From Ahaetulla prasina (Eukaryota; Chordata; Lepidosauria; Squamata; Colubridae), in contig NC_080539.1 in the NCBI RefSeq assembly GCF_028640845.1, positions 194,751,436 to 194,815,435 of the forward strand: a stretch of DNA of 64,000 nt. The letters are read 5' to 3'. Numbering within the stretch: the first letter of the stretch is position 1; every line of letters begins with the position of its first letter. The position numbers were made by a program, and so were the translations under genes. The notes under the pieces are model-generated. The model worked only from the letters and a program-made list of their open reading frames with translations. It ran no database searches and was not told where the DNA came from. Below, piece after piece: positions 25,701-36,051 of this stretch.

Positions 25701-28700
25701 CTCTGGAAAGCGCCTTCTGAAGTTTAAAATGACCTGCTGGTCCATGAGCTAGATGAGAGGAGTAGTGCTGGCGGCAGGAACCTTACAGTGATGAAGCTGA
25801 ATTCCTCTTGTAAATCATCATCCAAGCCTGGAGGGTGGGCAGGTGCATTGTCCAAAAGTAGGAGAGCATTCAAAGGCAAATCTTTCTTCAGCAAACATTT
25901 TTTTTTCACTGAAGGACCAAATACTTTATTTATCCACTTAGTGAAAAATTGCTGTTTGCCCTCCACATCACATGGAACTTGTTTTTTATGACATTATGCT
26001 TCTTTAAAATTTGCAGGTTTTCACTATGATATGACTAGTAGAGGCTTGAGTTTTAAATCCCCACTAACATTCCCACACATCTGTCCTTCATTGGTTTGTG
26101 GCCTAGTAATGCCTTCACCTCTTTTGTAAAAAGTTTTATTTTCATTTTCCAACAACCTATTCAATATACAGTCTCTTATTCAACATTAATCATTAACTTT
26201 CATTTGTTACTTATTCGGACCTGCCCAGCTACCACTTCCTTCCTTAACAAACCTTCCTCCTCCCTTCTCTACTTTCTTCTACTTTCTTCATCCTTCCTCT
26301 CCTTCGCTTTTCTACATCCTCTCCTCTTTCCCTACTCTTCTCTTCCACCCTTTCTAACCCTCTCTCTTTCCCCTTTCTTCTTCCTCTCCTTCCCTTTTCT
26401 ACCTCTCTCTTTCCTACCTGCTTTCTTCCTTCACTCCTCCTTTCCTCTCCATTCCTTCTGAAATGGCAGCTGAGCAGCCCGCTTTCATTTCAAATTATTT
26501 CTATTTCTTAATTACATATCTTCAATCATTCCTTTACATTGATCCTTCATCTCCCCCTCCCCTCCCCTCCCACCCCGAGACTTCCCAGAACAAAGTACAG
26601 GGTATAAAATTAACAATCATAAATTAAAATACAACATAAGTCAAGACCTTAACTCCCCTTCCAAAACAAAAAAACATTCTTCTTCCAGTCCATTATATAT
26701 CAGTCCATTCCACTCCTAAAATCTTCAGAATCTTCCAATTAAGTTAGTATTTTCAGTTCATCAATAAAATATCTTCATCAATTAAGACCAAATATATATC
26801 CAATCTTCATCGATCAAGACCAAAACGATATTCCATCTTCCAGTGTTCATCAAAAATTCTTCTATAATATACCTTTCTTCCTTAACAGTGTCCCAAACAT
26901 AATTCATATTTCCAGCTTAAATTCTTAAATTTTTATCCAATCTCCAAAAGTAAACAATATTTTATCTTCTCATATCTTTAATATCACTTACCTAAATCAA
27001 ATAACATTGCTAATATTAATATTTCTTCAATTTACCTTACAATTAAACCCTATATATATATATATATATATAAAAAAAAGATACCATCAAAATCACATCT
27101 TAAACATTCTCCTTCCCCTTGTCTTCTATCTTACACATTTCCTTACACATTTTCAATCTCCAAAAATATCACTTACATAAATCAAATAACATTACAAATA
27201 TTAATATTTCTTCAATTTACCTTACATCTAACAAATAACATTATTAAAATTATAACTTATATCCAAAATATATCAATTATAACAATTAGATTCTATTTAA
27301 CCAAATACCAACATTACATCCATAAATTTTTCTATCTGTCCTCCAAAAGTTAAACAATATTCCATCTTCCCATTCCTTTATACCTCACATATATCAAATA
27401 GTGATATACCCAAAATAAGTCAGTTGTAAAAATTAAACCCTATGTATATATATTAAAAAAAGAAAATACCATCAAAATCACCTTAAGCATTCTCCTTCCC
27501 CTTGTCTTCTATCTTACACATTTCCTTACACATTTCCTTACACATTTTCCTCCATCTACTCACCCAATCAGCTTAACATCTAACAATAAAGACTTTCCAA
27601 TCCTTAATATATTGGTGTAAAAATCTCTTATTTAAAAACTTAATAAGAAAAGATAAGCCTCCAAAAGTTCCTATTAAAAAAAAAAAGAAAAAAGAGAATA
27701 AAAAAAAGATCCATATTTAAAATAAAGAAGTTTGCAAGATTTTAATAGTTAGTTCTGTTTGCTTAAGAGCCATTCATAAACTGTAAAATCTACCAAAAGA
27801 GAAAAAGAAAAATTTCAATAAACTTTTCTTCTTAAACATTGTGATAAAGAAAAGGTAAAAGAGAAAAAATCATTAACAGTTCTTGTTCATTTTAAAAAGT
27901 AGCTTGTTATACTCTTCTTCTTTATAGCTTCGCTTTCCTTTGTATATTGCAAACACCATTTTAAATCCACTCAAGTTGAAAGTTAGTTCAAAGGAAAGCT
28001 ATTTAAGAGCTGAAGTTAAGATTTATTACTTGCAAATTCTCTATTAAGAAAAAAAAAAAATAAAAAATAAAAAATAAAAGTTTCAGATTTAAAATGAAAA
28101 GTTTGCAAGATTTTAATAGTTAGTTCTGTTTGCTTAAGAGCCATTCATAAACTGTAAAATCTACCAAAAGAGAAAAAGAAACTTTTCTTCTTAAACATTG
28201 TGATAAAGAAAAAGGTAAAAGGAGAAAAAAATCATTAACAGTTCTTGTAAAAGTAGCTTGTTATATTCTTCTTCTTTATAGTTTCGTTTTCCTTTGTTTA
28301 TTGCAAACGCCATTTTAAATCCACTCAAATTGAAAGTTAGTTCAAAGGAAAGCTATTTAAGAGCTGAAGTTAAGATTTATTACTTGCAAATTCTTGCTAG
28401 TCCTCCTGCTTTGTTCTGTCTGTGTTGAATTCTCTTTAGAATAAATCTTGACACAGAGATGGTCGCGCTTCTCGCTCTGTATAAACAGAAGCACCCTGGC
28501 ACGGAGTCATCAGGCTAAAGGGGAGCTCACCTTCGATCCCCTGGTTAAATTCCAGGGGATCCCGGGGAGCTCTACCCAAATCCTGACCACTCTTCCCTCC
28601 CCCTTCATCCGGGGGAGGGAATCCCAAACCGTTTGACAGCCCATGTACGCTGTCAGGGACGGTTTGACGAAACCCAGGGCAGACGATCCCAAAGGAACGT

Positions 28701-29321
28701 CCGCGAAGCCTGCGTTGCCACCGGAAGCCTCCTTCACCTCTTTTGTGATGTAGGTTCTACTCTGCATTTTTTTCCAAAAAAGTCCCATCTCACCATAGTT
28801 AAAACTTGGTGGGAAATAAAATCCTCAGCCTCTACATAGGCATGAAATTCACAGACAAATTCATCAGCAACCTTTTCATTAGCACTTGATGCCTCACCTT
28901 GCCTCATGACTCTCTGGATGCCAGTTCTCTTTTTAAAATTATCAAACCAACTGTGGTTGGCCTCAAAATTAAAACACTCTCACCACTCGGTTTTTCAAAA
29001 AATCGGCATGGAACAGTTTCGCCTTTTCACATTTCATAGCTTCTGACATATTGTCACCTGCTAACTGCTTCTCATTTACCCAAATTAATAACAGTTTTTC
29101 AACTCCCTCGAGTGTTTGGGAATGCTGCTTTGTTATGGCTTTAACTCCTTTTGCAATATCAGCCTTTTTATCATTTCTATATTCTTAATGATGGTGGAGA
29201 CCATTGTTCTAGGCATATTATAGTCCCTAGCAAGATCAGTAATGTGAATACCTTCCTTCCTTCCTTCCTTCCTTTCTTTCTTTCTTCCTTCCTTCCTTCC
29301 TTTCTTTCTCTTTCTTTCTTT

Positions 29322-29358
<37 letters not shown>

Positions 29359-31047
29359 CTTTCCCTCCCTCCCTCCCTCCCTTCCTTTTTCCTTCTCCAT
29401 GGTGTTGTGAAGTATTTTTTTTTCTATTCAGCACTATCACTGCCATTTTCTTAGGACCCATAATTAGGAAAAAAATGCAAATATACAACAAGGGAATGTA
29501 CACAGAGTAAGAGCTATCACATGATTAACATGTGACTCTTTGCTTCAGCATGAAAGAATAGCAAGTCATGAAGCAGCTGACACCAACAACTTCTAGCATG
29601 CATGTTGAGTACCAAGCAAGCAATGAGCACCAGGACAAAATTTTTGCATCAAAATGCATCGAGTACCAAACTGACAAGCTTCAAAGCAATTGAGTACTGT
29701 TTTATATGCAGTGAAGTCTAATATTGGACATTAAGCACTTAAATAAGTATCATAAATAGTACATTTGAAAATACCAATTTATTCCTGTTCAGAGTTTGAA
29801 AGAAAACTGTGAATACTGCCCAGAATTGTTGGTATGCAAATTGAACTAACAAAATGAATACAACACTTAAACAAAGCATGTTTATCTTAGATGTCAAAGA
29901 AACATTATCTAGATGCAGTTTATTAAGAATTGTTGCATTATTGTTGTATACTAGACCTTTATAAGGCTAAAGTTATTCCCATTGTGGAAATCTAGTTCCC
30001 TGAATTACATTATTTATTTGTGCATGCTCTACCCAGCAACAGGCCTTGTCTCCTCATGAATTTTGTGCCAAATTGTAAATAGGGTGGTGGCAAAAATATT
30101 TGTTAGTTTAAGGACATTTACACCCTTGTATCATGTGTTTGAGCTAGACATTACTCCTTTAATTCAAAATATAGGCTAGATTCATACCTTATTGTATTCA
30201 TGGTTTACTTTGTTCACCTATGGCTCTATGATTAACAAGCCACAATAATTTCTGACCATGTATTAGAGATCATAGTACTGAATTCATATGTCATGTTGAA
30301 TCAAAACCAATTTATCAAACAAGACACTTTATAAAAGTGAGCAGTTCAGATTTCTCAACAAATATTGTATTAATGTCTTTCAGAAGATCATGGAACAGAC
30401 TAGACTAGGGCATAAGTACAGGTAGTTTTCCCTTGGTAACCATAATTGGAACTGGCAACTCCATCCCATAACATGACTATGATGGACTTACAACATCACT
30501 TCTTATTTGGTCATTAACTAAGCCACTATAATGTCATTACACAAGACATTATATTATATGTAACTTGGATTTTAGTGCCAGTTTCTCTATTGGCTTCTTT
30601 GTCAGAAGTCAGTTGTGAAGTGTGCAAATGACAATTATGTGTCTGTGGGATGCTGTGACAGTTATTAACATGCACTGGTTACAAAGCATCTGAATGTCAG
30701 TTATGCTATCGTGGGGACACTATGATGGTTGCAAGTGTGAAGACTGGCCATAAAGTTACTTTTTCAGCACCATTGTAACTTCAAGCAATCACAAAACAAG
30801 GGCAGTCATTAAATAACGTCTACCTATAGATAAAATCTCACCAATAGGTAAGTCATAAGAGTTTCTTCTTAACTGTTTGCTGCCATCTTGTTCTTGTCTA
30901 GATTTTTGAAGCCCAGATGCCAGCAGAAAGGAATGAAAAACCATCAACCTTGATTTTCTTAGGGCTCAGTTCTCGAAATAAATACAGTAGCATCAACTCC
31001 TGAAAGGAGCAGTGATGATCTTTGGTGGGAGACAGCACTAAATGACT

Positions 31048-31078
<31 letters not shown>

Positions 31079-34000
31079 GTTCCTCCACAAACAGGAACAA
31101 GGAGAGAGTTGGAAAAGAGCAGCCAGGAATGGGATCCACTGGAATTGGGGCTCTTCCTTTATTCTTGCCTTCTGTTTGCACCATACTTCTTTTGCAAGAG
31201 CTCCCTGCACTTGTACAGCAAAGCTACAGAAGACTACTTAGACAGGGCAGAGAGGAGAAAACACAATCCCTTTTCTGCTGTCTTGTGGTTGTCTATATTT
31301 TTGCAGCCCAGATATGGAAACCTTACCTTACCCTGGAGGATTAAGTTTGTTAAAGGCATGGGATAAAAATTGGGTGACAAAGGTGGATATATCCTTGCAT
31401 ATCACAAAGTAAGAGTCTCCTTTGTCCTCCTTTGTCTTCCCCATTTAGACCATTGCTCTAGATCTACATGAAGTCTGCTGACCTATTGATGTACATTTAA
31501 ACATAGAAATAAACACTATATTCAGACCTAGCTTTTATTTATATGTTGCTTCAAATTTAAAGGGCATCTTTCAGATTCTTAAAAAAGGATGAAAATTCAC
31601 ATATAATAAAAAAAAGACTCTTAAAACGAACATTTATAAGCCAGAAATGAATGGAGAGCTTCCATGGTCTTTTTAAAGAGGGACTGGATCTGTTGAAACT
31701 ATTCTCCCAGCTTGTAGTTGCAGCGTCAAGTGTGCCTACTGCTACTAGAACCACTTTGGCTTTTAGTTTCCACATCCTCTCCAGTGCTTCCTTCAGGCCC
31801 TGGTACTTCTTCAGCTTCTCACATTTCTTTTTCCTGATGTTGCTGTTTTAGTCTTTAAGCCCAACCCTTTCCAGTGACTGATAGTAAGTTCTTGTCTTGC
31901 CATGGCATTTCCTCTCCTTGATCTTGCTCCTATGTCTACTGCTACCTCGGTCATATGTGTTTGTTTGTGTGTGTGTGTGTGTGTTTTTCCAGTTGCCTTT
32001 AGCAGGATTTTCTTCTAGATATTCAAAAAATGAGAAAATATAAAACATAATAGTCTGGATTTAATAGCAACATCAGAGTCAAGTTTCCCTTAAGATTCTC
32101 CCTCTGGAATGGTGAGACCTCAGAATGGAATTTGTTCTTTGTATTTATAACTTTAATCTCTACTTGAAATTGAACTTGAGGGTCAGCTCTCAGATTAATT
32201 TTAAAGCTAGAAAAAGGATAAGAAAATGAATTGTAAAGTCATACATGCAGTGACACCTCTTGGAATGTAATGAATTAATTATTAGGATTGTTATGCTCAG
32301 TGTGAATCTCTCCTGGTGATTTCCTCTCTCTTTTTCCATGCACACAATTCTTTAATTGTCTTGAACTCATGCAGAATTATCAAAGGTGAGTTCATATCAG
32401 TTCACAGTAGCGGCAGTCATTTAAATCAAGCAGCAAAAGAAAAAGCCTACTTATATGTTACTTTTCTTGTATTAAATAACTCAACTAAACCAATATGCCC
32501 ATTCAATGCAAGCAGCATTATTACAATACTAACTGAAGAAAGATTTCAGATTTTCAGAAGAATCAGATTTCCTGCAGCAATGTTTAGCAGTGAGACCCAC
32601 TCCAAATGACCTGTCTGGTCTTCCTCTTATCCATCTCCAAGTGCTTATTGAAAAGTTCAGTTAGCATTACAAATCCCTCTAAGCAAAGAAAACTCTCTTT
32701 GACCTTGTGCTGGCAAAATCAAGTAGTATTGAAAACTGCTGCTATCTACCTACCTTAAATATCTGCAGTTTTCAAAAGGAAACAATCCAGCACTGATTCA
32801 TCTTTCTATAGATTCCTAAAGTTTTAGGTTCTGGTTTTAGTACCTTCATTCAGCTCAGGTTTTTGTTGTTGTTGTTGTACATACAGAGCTCAATCATGGT
32901 AAGAAGGGGATATCTGCTAATTAAACATTAGTACCTTTTCACAATAGGTAGCAGTCTGAATGTAGCAGGCACATCATCCAAGGCCACCCTGTCGAGAAAT
33001 GTCCAAGTCAGAAATAGTTTCTCAATTACCAAAGGAAAAATAGCAACCTTTGTTATTCCTCATGCATGTGAATCTCCCAGCTCAAGTCTCTTCTTAGCTC
33101 TCCCACTTCACTAAGGAATTTATTTTTTGGGTTTTTTGCCAGCACAGGCATCTTTCTCGCCATCAACTTTTTCCTCGATCACCCTGCGCACACACTTTCT
33201 CCTGCCAGACTAGGCTTTGTGGAGAAAGCAGCATGAATAATTACCTCTGGCAGAACCCCCACCTGTTTGATTACATGGGGCTGGGCTGCCCTGGGTCTTT
33301 TATGTGGCTATAAAATTGGGAGGAGCCAAACTGGAGAATGCCCCCCCCCTTACATTAGCTGTTTGGCAGCTGTAAGTGATAGAAAAAATTGCAAAGTTTA
33401 GAAAGATCCAATAGAATAGAATAGAACAGAATAGAATAGAATAGAATAGAATAGAATTTTTTATTGGCCAAGTGTGATTGGACACACAAGGAATTTGTCT
33501 TGGTGCATATGCTCTCAGTGTACATAAAAGAAAAGATACGTTCATCAAGGTACAACATTTACAACACAATTGATGATCAATATATCAATGTAAATCATAA
33601 GGATTGCCAGCAACAAGTTATAGTCATACAGTCATAAGTGGAAAGAGATTGGCGATGGGAACTATGAAAACGATTAATAGTAGTGCAGATTCAGTAAATA
33701 GTCTGACATTGTTGAGGGAATTATTTGTTTAGCAGAGTGATGGCCTTCGGGGAAAAAACTAGAGAAAATAGAGAAAAGGTGTGAGAAAATGAAGTGTTTT
33801 TCACTGTCCAACCAAAACTGGCAACTATTTCAGAGGAATACTATTTTCTTAGGCATACTAGAAGTCTTTGGCCTCATCAACCAGTTAGGTGCTTTTCTTT
33901 CTTATTACCCACGTTTCATCTTTCTCTCTCCCCCTCTTCCTTCTCTTCTTCAATGATTTCTAATTCAGAGCTAAGGATCTACACTCTTTGAAAATGTTCT

Positions 34001-36051
34001 GAGATCTTGCAGAAGCACAGCTCTTCCCTGCTATTCAGGAAAACAGACCTGCTTTTCAGATTTTGTTTTACTAGTTCCTACCAGACCCAAAAAAAATTCT
34101 CAAGACAGTAAAAAGAAAGATTTCAAGATGGGAGTGAATATGTGATAGTGGAAGGGGGAGAAAAGGGAGAAAAGGCTGATAATCATAACAACATGAAACT
34201 GAGTGAAAAGAAAATATGTGGTTCAGATTTCTCTTCCCTCTGCCCGCAAAGTCAGTTTTTCAGGTTCTAACAGATGAATTCATTCCCAGTCATTTGTTTC
34301 TATTATGTAGTGTATAAAACAGTAATAATAAATTTCTTAATAATTTACCACTTAGTCCAATTCTACTCCCCAGTAAGTATAATTGTTGCTCAAGGATTTC
34401 AGCCATCATGACAAAAATGTATTCTGTAACAGGTACTTTTGCTGACATTTGCTAATATTATTTACCGATGTTGTATTTTGGGGTATTGCTTTTCATATTG
34501 TAGAAATTGTACCTACCATGTGTTTAATTCATGTTTAGTTTTTTTAATTAAAATATGCATTTTACAAATCAGCTGTTACAAAATATCCATGTAATTTATA
34601 TATTCACAACAACTGCATGAAATCAGTTAGCCGGAGTAAACAAACAGGTTGCCTCACAAACATGTATAACTCCATAAGGATGTATATGAGATTTTAAAGT
34701 AATTTCACTTTTCATTCAGTTTTTCCCAACATATTTTTCTGATGCTTACTTGTCTCAATCTGAGAAGATGATGTTACCACACTTAAGTATCTTCCCCCCA
34801 ATATATCAGACAAGCCTGTGTAATGTTTCACAGAGAAACTGCGTTTCATGCTAAAGATCAAGCCCCTGATTTCTGATCCTCCCCATGGCTTTGGCTATTC
34901 TACATTTGCCTCGTCTGTGGTTGCTTGAACCACCTTTCTGCACCTCTCTCTTTAAAGATGCTTTCATTGCTTCTATGCCCTGCAAACTGTGCCAAGAGGA
35001 ACCATCAGCTACAGCCAAAAACAGCACATGGTTATAATGAAATGCAACCTGTGACACAGAAGAGTGTCTTCCACTTCCAGCCCCAAAGAAGCATAGCTAC
35101 TCTTCTGTTGGAAAGAAACAGCTTTGGCTATGAGGAAAGTGCACTGACAGGAGCACTTTGCAGCCCAATGGAAATGGGATAAACCCCACCAGACAAGAAT
35201 AGGAAGGAACTGAAGCTCCAAAGATCATAGTTCAACCATTCTTGGACTTGAAGGAAAGTAAATTACAGGGAATCAATCTTAAACTCAGAGAATTCATGTG
35301 TCATTAACTAACAGCATCGATTTTACCTGACACAGATTCAAAATTGTTCTTTACAAGGAGAGAAACACATGCACTTAAAAATAGTGTGCTGGCCTCCTAG
35401 CTGTTAAGGCATGGAGACTTCAGATAAATGGCCAAAGTTCAATAAAACAATAAACAGGGCCAGTGGCTCAGCCTTAATTGTCTTAGAACTGATCTGCTAT
35501 GAAACCGATGCTAGAAATATTGCTTTCCTTGCTGTTTTTTCCTTCCCTGATATAACAGTATCTGGAGAACTGATTACGGAAAAAAGTTTAGCAAGATTTT
35601 TTTCTTTCTCCGGGGAGCTGAGGTGGGGGTGTAGGATGGGGAAAATGGCTCATCTCCGGGATTCAATGCCAGAAAGGCTCTCTTTCCAAAGGAAGGACTA
35701 CCGCAATCGCCCCAACAGGTCGCCCTTGAACCGGGGGCCATATATTGTATAATTATTTCATGCTTATGCTTATATATATTGTGTGACAAAATAAATGAAC
35801 AAACAAACAAACAAACAAACAAACAAATAAATAAATACTGATCACCGCCAGCCTCGCGCAACACATTCCCCAAGGGATTGCGGGGGTCTTGAGGAAAATG
35901 CCTCTGCCCTCTTCCCAGCAGCGCTCCCTCTCATACTCCTCCCCCTCGACACGCTTCGGCCGAGGGGCTCCCGGCGCCCTCGGGGCTTCCTTACCTCTGC
36001 TAAAGCCAGGAAGCAGCCGCCCATCGCGAGGAACGCCAGGACGGCGGGCAT
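4698..36051 (-). CDS. PTH2R: Parathyroid hormone 2 receptor, exons 1-8 (5' part of gene)
   Basis: Class B (secretin-family) G-protein-coupled receptor for TIP39/PTH-type peptides at the plasma membrane. Eight coding exons can be joined in phase: 36051-35995, 16495-16393, 13647-13537, 13441-13320, 12031-11934, 9971-9785, 8538-8385 and 4758-4698, all with AG/GT borders. They encode a signal peptide, the hormone-binding ectodomain ([32 protein letters not shown]) and TM1 to TM5 ([40 protein letters not shown]). The ectodomain resembles PTH2R more than PTH1R ([18 protein letters not shown]), and PIKFYVE as upstream neighbour supports PTH2R. TM6, TM7 and the tail were looked for left of 4698 and not found, so they probably lie outside the window. 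No frameshift or stop was seen in these exons. Confidence 0.95.
5395..5525 (+). mobile_element. MITE fragment
   Basis: Begins cagtggtgggattcaaataa, followed by the ggcatggctgagtgggcgtgg interior known from this repeat type. The right end is unclear. Similar fragments lie at about 510-660 and 1015-1160. Confidence 0.55.
7201..7291. mobile_element. Short MITE, 91 bp
   Basis: Inverted ends cagtggtgggaacaacc and ctgaatcccaccactg. No clear target duplication. PTH2R intron 7. Confidence 0.6.
8385..8538 (-). CDS. PTH2R: PTH2R exon 7: TM3 and TM4
   Basis: 154 bases encoding [40 protein letters not shown] and [11 protein letters not shown]. It carries the TM3 cysteine and the conserved TM4 tryptophan. 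Acceptor AATAG, donor GTAAGA, phase 1 at the end. Confidence 0.96.
9785..9971 (-). CDS. PTH2R: PTH2R exon 6: TM2 and extracellular loop 1
   Basis: 187 bases encoding [20 protein letters not shown], then [10 protein letters not shown] and a long extracellular loop ending DRSQY. Acceptor CTAG, donor GTAAGT, phase 0 at the end. The TM2 entry reads [12 protein letters not shown], where mammals have HCTRNYIHMHLF (from memory). Confidence 0.95.
11413..11470 (+). repeat. Compound microsatellite C/TA/CA
   Basis: Run of C, then (TA)n and (CA)n, in PTH2R intron 5. Other short simple repeats: (CT)n at 31048-31074, (TG)n at 31963-31984, (TA)n at 27052-27072, (ACAA/ATAA)n at 35798-35836. Confidence 0.9.
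11934..12031 (-). CDS. PTH2R: PTH2R exon 5: TM1
   Basis: Encodes [16 protein letters not shown] and then [14 protein letters not shown], the pre-TM1 linker and TM1. Acceptor TTCTTCAG, donor GTGAGT, 98 bases, ending in phase 2. Confidence 0.95.
12313..13098. mobile_element. 786-bp hAT-type non-autonomous transposon
   Basis: Perfect 8-bp duplication tgttagac (12305-12312, 13099-13106). The ends are inverted: cagccgtcaccaactgg and the complement of ttcgtgacccctg. The interior holds a second element-like start (caggggtcctcaaactatg, 12414). On the minus strand it has a broken Gln/Glu-rich stretch that reads like coiled coil ([19 protein letters not shown]). It lies in PTH2R intron 4. Confidence 0.85.
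13320..13441 (-). CDS. PTH2R: PTH2R exon 4: ectodomain C-terminal part
   Basis: Encodes [13 protein letters not shown] and, further on, [20 protein letters not shown]. The glycosylation sites NGT, NRT and NYS and the last ectodomain cysteines are visible. Acceptor CTTACAG, donor GTATGG, 122 bases, ending in phase 0. Confidence 0.96.
13537..13647 (-). CDS. PTH2R: PTH2R exon 3: ectodomain core
   Basis: Encodes [20 protein letters not shown] and then [17 protein letters not shown], with the Cys and Trp residues of the class B hormone-receptor fold. The donor is GTATGC. The acceptor is CAGCAG. Use of the upstream CAG (start 13650) would insert one alanine. The exon enters and leaves in phase 1. 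Confidence 0.95.
15671..15786. mobile_element. hAT-type MITE, 116 bp
   Basis: Perfect 8-bp duplication atttagag (15663-15670, 15787-15794). Inverted ends taggggcatcaaactc and gtttgacacccctg. PTH2R intron 2. Confidence 0.88.
16393..16495 (-). CDS. PTH2R: PTH2R exon 2: N-terminal ectodomain helix
   Basis: Encodes [20 protein letters not shown] and then [15 protein letters not shown], the N-terminal helix of the hormone-binding domain. It carries the first conserved cysteine and an N-glycosylation site (NLT). The donor is GTGAGG and the exon ends in phase 1. The acceptor region reads TAGGAG, so the first codon (GAG) may be included or skipped (start 16495 or 16492). Confidence 0.92.
16587..16866. 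mobile_element. hAT-type MITE, 280 bp
   Basis: Perfect 8-bp duplication gatacaaa (16579-16586, 16867-16874). Ends cagaggtggctttca and tgaaacccatcacca are inverted. It lies in PTH2R intron 1, 92 bp upstream of exon 2. Confidence 0.88.
17394..17465 (+). mobile_element. LINE 3'-tail remnant
   Basis: Short stretch with the family A 3' stem (GCCCTGAGTCTTCGGAGAAG) and an AAAC-rich tail. Confidence 0.6.
19072..19306. mobile_element. hAT-type MITE inside Tigger
   Basis: Inverted ends CAGTGGTGAAATCC and GGATTTCACCCCTG. 8-bp flanking duplication ctccagac / caccagac (7 of 8). The interior has the common ACTACCAGTTCTGTTGGCGTGG-like start (cut here) and poly-T run of this family. Confidence 0.85.
19499..20033 (-). 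repeat. Chromovirus 3' LTR (left)
   Basis: 535 bp, TG...CA. Contains the same TATA and AATAAA signals as the right LTR. It differs from the right LTR by about a dozen short length changes and at most about one substitution. Confidence 0.95.
24301..24320 (-). promoter_or_regulatory. Putative self-priming site of the chromovirus
   Basis: Directly after the 5' LTR the sense strand reads TTTTGTCCAAGACC. This does not look like a tRNA 3'-end complement. It is complementary at 11 of 12 positions to GTCTCGGACAAA at 24543-24532, just where the transcript should start. That is the arrangement known for Tf1/sushi elements, which prime with their own mRNA 5' end. Confidence 0.7.
24321..24864 (-). repeat. 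Chromovirus 5' LTR (right)
   Basis: 544 bp, TG...CA. On the element's sense strand a TATAAATA box lies at 24575-24568 and a predicted transcript start about 30 bases on, at about 24543. AATAAA follows within R/U5 (GTAAATAAAAGG). The primer-binding site lies next to the LTR at 24320-24301. Confidence 0.93.
24741..26261. repeat. 760-bp tandem duplication across LTR, Tigger and retroposon 3' end
   Basis: Copy 1 is 24741-25500 and copy 2 is 25501 to about 26261, nearly identical. Each contains the end of the chromovirus LTR, a piece of Tigger with the DNAPAHPPG motif, and the first 140 bp or so of the L1-like insertion. The junction sits on 8 shared bases (cctccctt). It must be younger than all three insertions, or be an assembly artefact. 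Confidence 0.9.
26128..28730 (-). mobile_element. ORF-less L1-like retroposon
   Basis: Flanked by a perfect 16-bp duplication (26112-26127 and 28731-28746) that interrupts the Tigger [14 protein letters not shown] codons. In sense (minus) orientation it starts with a GC-rich 290-bp block (28730-28440), like a LINE 5'UTR. Next come two tandem units of about 360 bp, a long AT-rich part, a polypurine-rich stretch (complement of 26262-26460) as in L1 3'UTRs, and AATAAA near the end. No reverse transcriptase or endonuclease was seen. L1 origin is inference. Confidence 0.65.
27673..28397 (-). repeat. Two tandem units of about 360 bp
   Basis: 27673 to about 28039 and 28040 to about 28397 repeat the same sequence: an A-rich start, then gtttgcaagattttaatag, ending ttattacttgcaaattct. 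They lie just inside the 5' GC-rich block of the retroposon, placed like promoter monomers of some L1 families. Confidence 0.8.
29252..29394 (+). repeat. Pyrimidine microsatellite (TTCC/TTTC/CT/CCCT)
   Basis: Compound simple repeat of about 140 bp inside Tigger. The open frames across it are low-complexity artefacts. Confidence 0.95.
30418..30830. mobile_element. MITE of the 'acaggtag...ctacctat' type
   Basis: Ends acaggtagttttccc and gtctacctata are inverted. The interior has alternating 'taagtg/cattaac' phrases. Partial relatives lie at about 14795-14990, 43528-43683 and 48350-48500. The family is common in squamates but I cannot name it. Confidence 0.55.
33409..33780 (-). mobile_element. 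LINE 3' end with (TAGAA)n tail
   Basis: A pentamer microsatellite (TAGAA-type, 33409-33457) is followed by sequence typical of a squamate LINE 3'UTR in reverse (ttggccaagtgtgattgg, ctctcagtgtacataaaa). The body fades at about 33780. No coding part was recognised. Confidence 0.6.

Larger units (their letters stand above)
18312..29699 (-). mobile_element. Tigger (pogo-type) DNA transposon, split by later insertions
   Basis: The terminal sequences CAGTGATACCTCGGTTCTCG (18312) and, inverted, CAGTACTCAATTG (29699) bound the element. Transposase remnants on the minus strand are in order: TGLFWKK-like and [20 protein letters not shown] (about 28780-25350), [18 protein letters not shown] (the DDE region, about 25860 and its duplicate near 25100), [11 protein letters not shown] up to 24870, then WPEA..EGDFEGFEP and [19 protein letters not shown] (19490-18990). 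Three insertions and one tandem duplication interrupt it. Subtracting them leaves about 2.4 kb, near a normal Tigger length. The frame is decayed, so it is inactive. Confidence 0.85.
29700..35900. other. Proximal part of PTH2R intron 1
   Basis: Contains the MITE at 30418, the LINE 3' end at 33409, microsatellites and otherwise unremarkable DNA. No conserved exon or RNA gene was recognised. Confidence 0.6.

Noticed and set aside
28510..28788. Possible gene with [18 protein letters not shown]
   Set aside because: This is the Tigger transposase, interrupted by the retroposon; the rest of the frame is retroposon DNA.
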